From contig JAGUVP010000134.1 of NCBI GenBank assembly GCA_020062805.1, forward strand, positions 1-9,951: 9,951 nucleotides of DNA. Direction: 5' to 3'. Both the position numbers and the translations under genes were made by a program. The first letter of the stretch is position 1, and every line of letters begins with the position of its first letter. Positions 1 through 6,345 of this stretch are shown here, piece after piece. The notes beneath the pieces were generated by a model that was given only the letters and a program-made list of their open reading frames with translations, was not told the DNA's origin and searched no databases. The DNA is from Candidatus Bipolaricaulis sp. Lineage in GTDB: Bacteria > Bipolaricaulota > Bipolaricaulia > Bipolaricaulales > Bipolaricaulaceae.

Positions 1-822
1 GTTTCAATCCACGCCCCCGCGTGGGGGGCGACTCGCGTCGAACGCAACGATGGTGGCGTTGGACCGGTTTCAATCCACGCCCCCGCGTGGGGGGCGACTA
101 GTGGAAGTTCCCCGTCTACGGGCTGACCCTTGTTTCAATCCACGCCCCCGCGTGGGGGGCGACTCTTGTCCATGCCTCTCAACAGCTCCCGGAGCTTGTT
201 TCAATCCACGCCCCCGCGTGGGGGGCGACTATTCTACAGTGACTTCTTCTGTGTCGTATCCGTGTTTCAATCCACGCCCCCGCGTGGGGGGCGACCAGTC
301 AGCCTCTACAATGAACCCATAGACCCAGCGTTTCAATCCACGCCCCCGCGTGGGGGGCGACCGACTCGGTTGTTCGATTCGGTCGGGATGGAACGTGTTT
401 CAATCCACGCCCCCGCGTGGGGGGCGACGAGGTGCCAACTGGAGAATGGATAGGGTAGACGTGTTTCAATCCACGCCCCCGCGTGGGGGGCGACCTTCAC
501 GCCGTCACCTCCTGTCCCACTTCTTTCAGTTTCAATCCACGCCCCCGCGTGGGGGGCGACACGTGCGCAAGGCGCGGCAGTACCTCGTGGACTTGTTTCA
601 ATCCACGCCCCCGCGTGGGGGGCGACTTCGCATCCTCCCATCTAGCCCTTTTTGTGCTCTGTTTCAATCCACGCCCCCGCGTGGGGGGCGACTGGTCTGG
701 CGGTGTACGTGACACGCTGACGCTAGTTTCAATCCACGCCCCCGCGTGGGGGGCGACTTCGTGGACCAGCGCCGGGACGCCGTTGGCGGTGTTTCAATCC
801 ACGCCCCCGCGTGGGGGGCGAC
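1..822 (-). CRISPR. Type I-C CRISPR array, 13 repeats and 12 spacers visible, truncated at the left window edge
   Basis: Thirteen identical 32-bp repeats start at 1, 67, 132, 198, 264, 330, 397, 463, 529, 595, 661, 726 and 791. The 12 spacers are 33-35 bp, mostly 34, and all differ. Read on the minus strand, each repeat begins GTCGCCCCCC and ends GTGGATTGAAAC, the 3' end typical of type I-C. The transcript can fold a 7-bp CGCCCCC/GGGGGCG stem with a 5-nt loop. Cas5c cutting at the stem's 3' base would leave an 11-nt UGGAUUGAAAC handle, as known for I-C. The repeat at 791-822 is next to the leader and cas2, so spacer 758-790 should be the newest. Base 1 is the first base of a repeat, and no degenerate terminal repeat is seen, so the array continues to the left. 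Repeat identity suggests a young or maintained array. Spacer targets cannot be determined from this window. Confidence 0.99.
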
Positions 823-1008
823 TGCGCATCCTACAACGCCGACCCGGTGGACACCAAGAGATCCTGCTGCGCGAACCCCGCCAACGTCAGCCGTCCGTGG
901 TTCACGGTTCACATGTCAAGGATCGGCAAGTCCATTTCAGCACTGCGCCCTCGTTCTTCGCGATCCCCCCAGCCCCTCACTGAGAGCTCCCGGTTCGCGC
1001 TTGCGCCG
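823..1008 (-). promoter_or_regulatory. CRISPR leader between cas2 and the array
   Basis: These 186 bp separate the cas2 stop codon from the first repeat, and no credible gene lies in them. Position and repeat orientation identify this as the leader, which should promote array transcription leftward and direct Cas1-Cas2 integration. It is GC-rich, whereas leaders are usually AT-rich. On the minus strand there is a perfect TTGACA hexamer (914-919), but no recognisable -10 box follows at 15-18 nt, so I do not call a sigma70 promoter. Just downstream of it is a tandem GTGAACC-GTGAACC (899-912). A 9-bp inverted repeat, GCGCGAACC at 869-877 and GGTTCGCGC at 992-1000, spans most of the region. No terminator is visible after cas2, so operon read-through into the array is possible. 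Confidence 0.8.
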
Positions 1009-1299
1009 CTAGACGACCAAGCTGCCCTCCGGATCGTACGCAGGCTTAGCCCCCACATGCTCGACTCTCCGCTTCCAATGCTTGCCCAGGAAGTAGAACC
1101 GAAGGCTGTCCTCGTCTGTACTGATCTCCTCCGTGAGCGTCTGCCGCAACTTCGCCCACTGCGCGGGATCCACCAAACACTCAAAAACTGAGAACTGGAC
1201 CCGCTGGCCGTAGTTCTGACACGCCTTGCCAACGCGTCTGAGCCGTCTGCGGCCCTGAGGGGTTTCGGTATTCACATCGTAGGTCACCACGACAAGCAC
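1009..1299 (-). CDS. cas2: Cas2, CRISPR adaptation endoribonuclease-fold protein
   Basis: This 96-residue protein has the usual Cas2 length. It begins MLVVVTYDVNTETPQGRRRL, with Asp8 at the conserved metal-binding position ending the first beta strand, followed by the conserved NYGQRVQFSVFEC segment. Cas2 dimers bridge two Cas1 dimers in the spacer-integration complex; its nuclease activity is generally not needed for that. The start is GTG, 6 nt after the cas1 stop. A strong GGAGG (1309-1313) overlaps the end of cas1 and sits 9 nt from the GTG. An ATG at 1304-1306 is nearer the Shine-Dalgarno but is in the wrong frame, so the GTG is preferred. The stop is TAG. It is the last gene of the operon, directly before the leader. 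Confidence 0.98.
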   Translation of the reverse strand: MLVVVTYDVNTETPQGRRRLRRVGKACQNYGQRVQFSVFECLVDPAQWAKLRQTLTEEISTDEDSLRFYFLGKHWKRRVEHVGAKPAYDPEGSLVV

Positions 1300-1305
1300 C
1301 GACCA

Positions 1306-2337
1306 TCACCTCCAAACGTACGGTGGGTAGCCGTCGAGGTCCCCGCGGAGATGCCGCGCCAGCAGCAACGCCTGCGCGTACGGCAGCAGTCCGACGGCGA
1401 TCTTCTCGCCCAGGAATGGATGCATGATCTCTTCCGCCTTCCTCTTCTGCCACGACACCAGCACCTGCTTTCGCGTCTTGTCGTCCATCACGACTGCGCC
1501 CGTCTCGGTTCTGGTGAACCCGGAACCCTTGACCTGTTGGAGGTTGACAAGCGTCAGCGCCGCACGGTCGGCCAGAATCGGCCGGAACTCCTCCATCAGG
1601 TCGAGCGCAAGGCTCGGCCTCCCAGGGCGGTCGCGATGAAGGAATCCGACCGCCGGGTCGAGCCCGACGGACTCCAGCGCAGACGTCACGTCATGAGCCA
1701 GTAAGGTGTAGAGGAAAGACAGCAACGCGTTCATGTTGTCCAATGGTGGACGTCGACTGCGTTCTCTGAACTGGAACTCGCGCTTCTGCGCAACGAGTAG
1801 ATGATCGAACACGCGGAAGTAGGCCTGAGCCGCGTCACCCTCCTGGCCTCGCACGCTGTCCAGTGACATCGCCTGTTGGACCGCGCCCGCGATCCGGCCC
1901 AACTCGACGGCGGCCAGAGTCAACGCCTGGGTATCAACCGTGTTCGCGTGGTCCCGCAGGGCTCGGAGGAGAACCGTGCGGCAGTTCACGGCCTTGGCAG
2001 CAACGATGTTCCGGGCGATCGCTGCCGCCGCTTGCAGGTCATCGGCCCGGCGGTATTGCTCTCGCCGCAGCAGGACGTTGCCCGAAACCGGCCCATGGAA
2101 CCGGCCAAGGAACCTGCCATGCTCGCTGTGAAACGAGATGAGCACGTTCCGCTCACCGCAGAGCCCAATGAGAGGAGGGCTGCATGAGACCTGCCCGAAG
2201 CAGACGATACCAGCGAGCGTGTGGATGGGCACACGCAGCTTCGTCTCCTTCTCGATGCGGGCGCACACGGTCTCGCCCTCGCGATACAGGTAAGCGCCTT
2301 GAGTGGTTACGAACAGGGTATTCAGAAGGCGCTTCAT
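1306..2337 (-). CDS. cas1: Cas1, CRISPR spacer integrase (type I-C)
   Basis: This is a full-length Cas1 of 343 residues. Cas1 is the metal-dependent integrase that joins new spacers to the leader-proximal repeat, working with Cas2 and, in this subtype, Cas4. The N-terminal beta-rich domain is followed by the catalytic helical domain. Visible active-site residues are Glu166 in GQEGDAAQAYF, His234 in VGFLHRDRPGRPSLALDL, and Asp246 with Glu249 in SLALDLMEEFRP. The C-terminal part holds the basic segment around KTRKQVLVSWQKRK. The ATG start overlaps the cas4 stop as ATGA, indicating translational coupling, and a G-rich GAGGGG lies just upstream. The TGA stop is 6 nt before cas2. All catalytic residues are present and nothing suggests decay. 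Confidence 0.98.
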   Translation of the reverse strand: MKRLLNTLFVTTQGAYLYREGETVCARIEKETKLRVPIHTLAGIVCFGQVSCSPPLIGLCGERNVLISFHSEHGRFLGRFHGPVSGNVLLRREQYRRADDLQAAAAIARNIVAAKAVNCRTVLLRALRDHANTVDTQALTLAAVELGRIAGAVQQAMSLDSVRGQEGDAAQAYFRVFDHLLVAQKREFQFRERSRRPPLDNMNALLSFLYTLLAHDVTSALESVGLDPAVGFLHRDRPGRPSLALDLMEEFRPILADRAALTLVNLQQVKGSGFTRTETGAVVMDDKTRKQVLVSWQKRKAEEIMHPFLGEKIAVGLLPYAQALLLARHLRGDLDGYPPYVWR

Positions 2338-3047
2338 TTCCCCTCGCCCTCTCCCAGATGGGCAGAGGGAGCATCGGTCGAGGCCATGCGCGCGAGGTAA
2401 GCGTCCACGTTTCGGGGGGAGGCGACTTGCCTAGGCAGGCAGATGTCAAGGAGCGAACACTGCCTGCACTTGTTCTTCACGTACACGGCGTCGGGGGTCT
2501 TGCCCTGCCTGAACAACTCGTGCAGCCGCTCGGCCGCAGCCGCGATCGTCCGGCGCAGGGCCTCGTCGAAGACGACCACCTGGCGCCGTGCGGTCTTGCC
2601 GTAGAACAGGGCCCCCTCGGGCACGGTCACGCCCAGCATCTCCTCAAGGCAGAGCGCCTGGGCGCAGACCTGCACCTTGTAACTCAGTTCGTCTCTGCGT
2701 CGTCCCCGTTTGTACTCGACTGGGTACGGCCTCCAGCGGCCGGAGACACCCGGCAGGACAACGCCTGATGACTCCGGCTCGCCGGCAGACAACTGATGGA
2801 ACTCCACGACGTCGGTCTTGCCCGAAAGGCCAAGCTGCAAAGACCGTAGCGCGAGCCCCCGCGCAATCCTCAGGTTGCCGCGCGACTCAGTGCCAACATC
2901 GTGCGCGCTGTCGTGCAGGTGCTTGCCCTCGATCGTCGCTACGTCCTCTTGCCACTGCTGTTCCACGTGGATGAGCGCACACTGCCTCTCGCAGAACACT
3001 AGGTGCTCCAGCGCCGACAGCGGCAGCAGTTCGTCTTCAGCGTGCAA
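2334..3047 (-). CDS. cas4: Cas4, RecB-like Fe-S exonuclease of CRISPR adaptation
   Basis: At 237 residues this is a free-standing Cas4 of normal size. Cas4 trims prespacers and helps select PAM-proper ends together with Cas1-Cas2. Visible features are Cys19 in FCERQCALIHVEQQW, the RecB-type motif around Asp79 (LSGKTDVVEF), Glu111 and Lys113 in PVEYKRG, the QxxxQ region near 126-130, and Cys194, Cys197 and Cys203 (CRQCSLLDIC). The four cysteines should bind a 4Fe-4S cluster. The start is TTG, chosen because an in-frame TAG (the cas7 stop) lies only 12 nt upstream, no ATG occurs until residue 137, and the HAEDELLPLSALEHL start matches family N-termini. Its Shine-Dalgarno is poor, unlike its neighbours. 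The 3' end overlaps cas1 as ATGA. Confidence 0.97.
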   Translation of the reverse strand: MHAEDELLPLSALEHLVFCERQCALIHVEQQWQEDVATIEGKHLHDSAHDVGTESRGNLRIARGLALRSLQLGLSGKTDVVEFHQLSAGEPESSGVVLPGVSGRWRPYPVEYKRGRRRDELSYKVQVCAQALCLEEMLGVTVPEGALFYGKTARRQVVVFDEALRRTIAAAAERLHELFRQGKTPDAVYVKNKCRQCSLLDICLPRQVASPRNVDAYLARMASTDAPSAHLGEGEGK

Positions 3048-3056
3048 GGGCCGGCT

Positions 3057-3914
3057 CTAGACCATTTCCAGGACCGTCACGCCGGGGGGTAAGTCTCGCT
3101 TGTTCAGTCCCACGTCGAAGTGCGCGTACTCGCGCGGAGGCGTCGTGTTGGGCTTTGCCGCGAGCCTGCTGAACAGCTCGTGGGCCGACGCATTCCCGTA
3201 CATGCTCTCGTGCCTGAACACGACGAGCTTCCTCGTGGTCATCTCGCCTCGGGCCGCTGAGCGGTCGTGCTCGAACATGTTCTTCAGTGCTTCCCAGAAC
3301 AAAGCGAGGTCGTCCTCGGTGAAGCCGGTCTGTGCTGCCAGGGGAGCTGAGATAAACCCGTGGCATCGATAGAGACCGTAAGGAATGGTGAACTTGCGGC
3401 CCATCGTCCGGTTGTCGCCCTGCTGCTTCTCAGCTTCCGCCTCGGTCGCGACCGCCATCCGGGTGATGCTGTGCTCAAGCGGCACGACCTGCCCGACACT
3501 CCGGGCAAAGGTCATCTGCACCGGCCCGCGCACCTGACCGGCGTTCTTCCCGGTTGTCATCACCGCGCCAAAACTGCGGACGTCGTAGTATGTCCGGCAC
3601 ATGCCCTGGCGCGCGGCATCGGTCTTCTCGCCTTTCTCCTTCGCCTTGACCTCAGCCTGCTCGTGCACCTTGTCTATCAGAAGGTTGAGGACCGCCTTCT
3701 CCTTGATGAAGATGTCGTATCCTTCCTTGCCTGCACTCACGAGCTGGACGTAGTTCCTGACCTTGCGCTTGAGGCAGACATCTGTGACAAGCCCTTCGCC
3801 AGTCTCCGGGTCGAGACGCGGCAGGTTGCCCGCGTCCGGGTCGCCGTTGGGATTGCCGTCCTTCACATCGAACAGCAGGACGAAGTCGTATCGGTTCTTA
3901 ATGGGCTCAGACAT
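3057..3914 (-). CDS. cas7: Cas7c (Csd2), crRNA-binding backbone of type I-C Cascade
   Basis: This 285-residue RAMP protein is the Csd2 family member that polymerises along the crRNA spacer to form the Cascade filament. The N-terminus [20 protein letters not shown] is a hallmark of the family, with the [13 protein letters not shown] loop and the later conserved [13 protein letters not shown] helix. [11 protein letters not shown] and the [20 protein letters not shown] segment are also typical. The ATG start has a strong AAGGAGG at 5-nt spacing. The ORF overlaps the end of cas8c by 8 nt (ATGTCTGA), indicating coupled translation. It ends with TAG, 9 nt before the TTG of cas4 and in the same frame. 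The length is normal and the frame intact. Confidence 0.98.
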   Translation of the reverse strand: MSEPIKNRYDFVLLFDVKDGNPNGDPDAGNLPRLDPETGEGLVTDVCLKRKVRNYVQLVSAGKEGYDIFIKEKAVLNLLIDKVHEQAEVKAKEKGEKTDAARQGMCRTYYDVRSFGAVMTTGKNAGQVRGPVQMTFARSVGQVVPLEHSITRMAVATEAEAEKQQGDNRTMGRKFTIPYGLYRCHGFISAPLAAQTGFTEDDLALFWEALKNMFEHDRSAARGEMTTRKLVVFRHESMYGNASAHELFSRLAAKPNTTPPREYAHFDVGLNKRDLPPGVTVLEMV

Positions 3915-4287
3915 CGGTTCCTCCTTCTTGAGTTACGGACTTCCTGGCAAAGAGCGCCTGTCTTTGATGGTAGTAGCCTACCGCGAAGCGGCCCTGGTCG
4001 GGAAGCGAAAGGTGGGCTGGAAAGTCATCCAGCCCTTCCACGATCTCCGCTATCATCCGGTCGAGGTTGACGGCCCGGCCCCGGTTTTCGAGCTTGGCGA
4101 GATGATGGTTCTTCAGCTTCATCGGGACGAAGAAACCGGTGACCGGCGTGCTTGATGCTGCGCCGTAGAATCGGTCCCTGATGGTCGCGTTGATGCGCGG
4201 GTTGGCTTCTTCCTGTAGCTTCTCCAGCACGGCGAAGAGCCTCCCTAATCGGTATCCTGCGTTGGTGTTCGCTGGGTCCAGCGACAT
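3907..4287 (-). CDS. cas11c: Cas11c, small subunit translated from an internal start inside cas8c
   Basis: Type I-C systems are known to make a small subunit, Cas11c, from an internal start in the 3' part of cas8c. Here Met471 of Cas8c begins [20 protein letters not shown]. The ATG (4285-4287) is preceded by GGGAGG (4293-4298) at 5-nt spacing, one of the better Shine-Dalgarno sites in the operon. It lies deep inside a coding region, where such a site is not otherwise needed. The product would be 126 residues, mostly helical, ending with the same residues as Cas8c. Small subunits line the Cascade belly and stabilise the R-loop. The call rests on the start site and family knowledge; expression is inferred. 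Confidence 0.87.
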   Translation of the reverse strand: MSLDPANTNAGYRLGRLFAVLEKLQEEANPRINATIRDRFYGAASSTPVTGFFVPMKLKNHHLAKLENRGRAVNLDRMIAEIVEGLDDFPAHLSLPDQGRFAVGYYHQRQALFARKSVTQEGGTDV

Positions 4288-5697
4288 GACTACCTCCCTT
4301 TGAGTTCTCCTGTAGAACCTGGAATCCCTCACAAGGCACGCCTTGATGAGCGCGGCCCGCGCGTAGGTGACGTTCTGCAACGACTTACCTTGCCACTTCT
4401 TCGACTGCTCAGCCCTGATCCGCCTGACTACCGCGGAGAGCAGCGTGGCTGGGTATGGCGTGCCTTGAAGGATTGCCTTCATCAACTCCCCTGCAAGGTT
4501 CGGCTGCACGCGTTCATCCTTGCCGTCGAGAGCGGTGCATCTGAGCAGTTCACTCAGGCCAAGGTGGTCGCGCTCGGAGTCGCGGTGGACGATGCAGCAG
4601 TCGTCGAAGTGCTGTCTGATGTTCCTCGTCACTTCGCCCACCGAACCGGCGTACCAGAAGCGGACCGCCAGCCGGGATGCGTTGGGTGACAGCCCAAGCA
4701 CGAAGAACTTGGTCCCGTCGTCGAAGAGCGGCATCGTACCGGTCCGCGGCGCGGCGTACAGCGCCCGAACCGCTTCGGTGTCCTGCTTCGACTCGCCCTT
4801 GGGCGGCTCTCCGAAGAAGTCGGCAAACAGCTTCTCCATCGGGTGCGGCTTTTCGGCCCAGAACACGGCGGTGGTGTCGCCGACGAGCATCCTCTGTTGC
4901 GAGTCCCGCGCTAGCAGGGTGTTGAGCGCGGTGGTGTAGGCGTGCTCCGCCTTTGACCCGACTGGCGCGTTGTAGCCTTGCTCTTTGCCCCGGGAAGCGA
5001 AAGCGGGAAGGTTGAACGACACGATGTTGCCGCCGGTGGTCTGTGCGCCCCGCACGCCCCTGATGGGCGAGTGGAGTCGCGCCGGGGTATCGTACATCCC
5101 GGTGATGAGGCACTGCTGTCTGGCATCGCCGGTGTTGTCTGCGGCCCGTTCGGAGACGGCGGCAGTCACCGCATCGCGCTGGCAGACGAGCCGGTCGTCG
5201 CCGTCGAGCTTGAACGCGATGTTCCCGCCGGTTTCCTCGACTTCGCTCCAGAGTGGGTCCTCGAACACGGCTGTGAAGTCGGCCTTCTTGAGAAACCGCT
5301 GGACCGCGGCCACTCCCTCATCGGTTGCCGGGGTCGGAAAGACCTCCTCGATTCTGGCGATGAAAGCGGCGTGCTGCGCAACCGCGCGTTCGGCCAGCTT
5401 CTTCGGGGCCTTCTCCGCATCCGGCTTCGGCCGCCCGAACACGTAAGCAGGGTTGTCCCAGAGCAGATTGGCGGCCACCGCGCTGGAGCGCTTCTCCGCC
5501 TTGGGGACCAGAAACAGCCGCGCCACCTTGCGTTTGCCGTCAGCCGACCTGGTGTCTTCCAGCCCCCTGAAGTCGCCGGCGCGTCCAAGGACGACGACGA
5601 ACGGGATGCCTTTCCTCTCGAACCCCTCGGGCGCGACTTCGGAGCCGGCAGTTCCTACCAGACGGTCGTAGTAGCCTGCAAGTGCTTGGAGTATCAC
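3907..5697 (-). CDS. cas8c: Cas8c (Csd1), large subunit of type I-C Cascade
   Basis: This is a 596-residue Csd1-family protein of usual length. It is the large subunit of I-C Cascade, involved in PAM recognition and Cas3 recruitment. The N-terminus [13 protein letters not shown] is typical. The conserved block at residues 214-247 contains [20 protein letters not shown] and then [10 protein letters not shown], a family signature. Further family blocks are TTAVFWAEK (about 275-283), [18 protein letters not shown], and the C-terminal helical region from residue 471 that is also made separately as Cas11c. The start is GTG, overlapping the cas5c stop as GTGA, with GGAGG 7 nt upstream (5705-5709). 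The 3' end overlaps cas7 by 8 nt. No truncation or frameshift is seen. Confidence 0.98.
   Translation of the reverse strand: MILQALAGYYDRLVGTAGSEVAPEGFERKGIPFVVVLGRAGDFRGLEDTRSADGKRKVARLFLVPKAEKRSSAVAANLLWDNPAYVFGRPKPDAEKAPKKLAERAVAQHAAFIARIEEVFPTPATDEGVAAVQRFLKKADFTAVFEDPLWSEVEETGGNIAFKLDGDDRLVCQRDAVTAAVSERAADNTGDARQQCLITGMYDTPARLHSPIRGVRGAQTTGGNIVSFNLPAFASRGKEQGYNAPVGSKAEHAYTTALNTLLARDSQQRMLVGDTTAVFWAEKPHPMEKLFADFFGEPPKGESKQDTEAVRALYAAPRTGTMPLFDDGTKFFVLGLSPNASRLAVRFWYAGSVGEVTRNIRQHFDDCCIVHRDSERDHLGLSELLRCTALDGKDERVQPNLAGELMKAILQGTPYPATLLSAVVRRIRAEQSKKWQGKSLQNVTYARAALIKACLVRDSRFYRRTQREVVMSLDPANTNAGYRLGRLFAVLEKLQEEANPRINATIRDRFYGAASSTPVTGFFVPMKLKNHHLAKLENRGRAVNLDRMIAEIVEGLDDFPAHLSLPDQGRFAVGYYHQRQALFARKSVTQEGGTDV
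4293..4298 (-). promoter_or_regulatory. Internal ribosome binding site for cas11c
   Basis: GGGAGG on the minus strand lies 5 nt upstream of the internal ATG at 4285-4287, inside the cas8c coding sequence. It decides the internal start of the small subunit. Confidence 0.8.
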
Positions 5698-6329
5698 CTG
5701 CGCACCTCCCCGTCTGAGGCCGGTACCCTCATCCTGCCGTCTTCAAGTTGAGCATGGAAGAACCTCGGCATCGGCTCCTTGCCGCTGTAGTCGTAGTCGA
5801 GGAACATCCAGCCCAGGTCGCGCGTCTCGTGTATCGGCTCCGGCTCGCTACCGTCGTTCAGCAGTAGTGCGAAGTCAGCGCTGAACTCGCGGCACCCCAA
5901 ATACGGACGATGGAAGCACTGGCCGTCCCGAACACGACGCTCGAAGATGTCCTCGAACTTCCTGACGTTGTCTTCGGGTCCGGCCTTGTCGGTCATCTCA
6001 AGGTAGGCGTGGATTGTGTACGCTACGTTCCGCAGGAAGAGACCTGCACGCTGCTGGCGGTCGTCCTCGATGTACAGGCCGGACGCGGCGGGTGACATGG
6101 TCTTGCCGACTTCGTTGCGGCGTACCGACTCCCACTTGATTGGGTTGAGCACGTCTATCTGCGTCACGTGCCATACGATCGCGGGCTTCCATGATATGGC
6201 CTCCAAGACGCCGCGGGCAGCCGCAGGCGTCATCACATCGTAGGATACCCTTTCCGCCTTCATTTCCGGCCGGGTGAAACAAGCATTTCGGCCCCAGACC
6301 TTGAGCCTGAAGCACTTGCTCCTGTTCAC
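5694..6329 (-). CDS. cas5: Cas5c (Cas5d), crRNA-processing endonuclease and Cascade subunit
   Basis: In type I-C, Cas5 replaces Cas6: it cuts the repeat hairpin and stays on the crRNA 5' handle. From a GTG start at 6327-6329 the protein has 211 residues. I chose this start because AAGGAGG (6336-6342) sits 6 nt upstream and family members begin just before the FRLKVWGRNACFTRPEMK motif. The longer frame to an ATG at 6380 would add 17 residues and overlap cas3 for no reason. Conserved blocks are ERVSYDVMTPAAARG, WKPAIVW, RRNEVG, EDDRQQRA and GQCFHRPYLGCREF. Measured against Bacillus halodurans Cas5d (Tyr46, Lys116, His117 from memory), the equivalents here appear to be Ser46, Lys124 and Phe125. 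The Tyr and His are therefore missing while Lys is kept. The 3' end overlaps cas8c as GTGA. Confidence 0.96.
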   Translation of the reverse strand: MNRSKCFRLKVWGRNACFTRPEMKAERVSYDVMTPAAARGVLEAISWKPAIVWHVTQIDVLNPIKWESVRRNEVGKTMSPAASGLYIEDDRQQRAGLFLRNVAYTIHAYLEMTDKAGPEDNVRKFEDIFERRVRDGQCFHRPYLGCREFSADFALLLNDGSEPEPIHETRDLGWMFLDYDYSGKEPMPRFFHAQLEDGRMRVPASDGEVRR

Positions 6330-6335
6330 AGCACA

Positions 6336-6342
6336 CCTCCTT
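6336..6342 (-). promoter_or_regulatory. Ribosome binding site deciding the cas5c start
   Basis: AAGGAGG on the minus strand lies between the cas3 stop (6346-6348) and a GTG at 6327-6329, with 6-nt spacing. It supports the shorter 211-residue Cas5c over the longer ATG form that would overlap cas3. Confidence 0.8.
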
Positions 6343-6345
6343 TCC

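Noticed and set aside
627..836. Similarity between the leader start (TGCGCATCCT at 823) and the start of the spacer at 627 (TTCGCATCCT)
   Set aside because: Only about ten bases agree and the rest of the two stretches differ, so this is most likely chance.
823..856. A further spacer-like segment to the right of the last repeat
   Set aside because: No repeat, even a degenerate one, follows at the expected position, and this side is the leader end.
50..1012. Several open frames in the array region with repeating FQSTPPRGGR, FNPRPRVGGD or SIHAPAWGAT peptides
   Set aside because: They are translations of the CRISPR repeat in different frames, a well-known annotation artefact, not proteins.
2407..2430. 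Repeat-like GGGGGGAGGCGACT inside cas4
   Set aside because: Only the G-rich end resembles the repeat, the bases are explained by the Cas4 reading frame, and there is no second unit.
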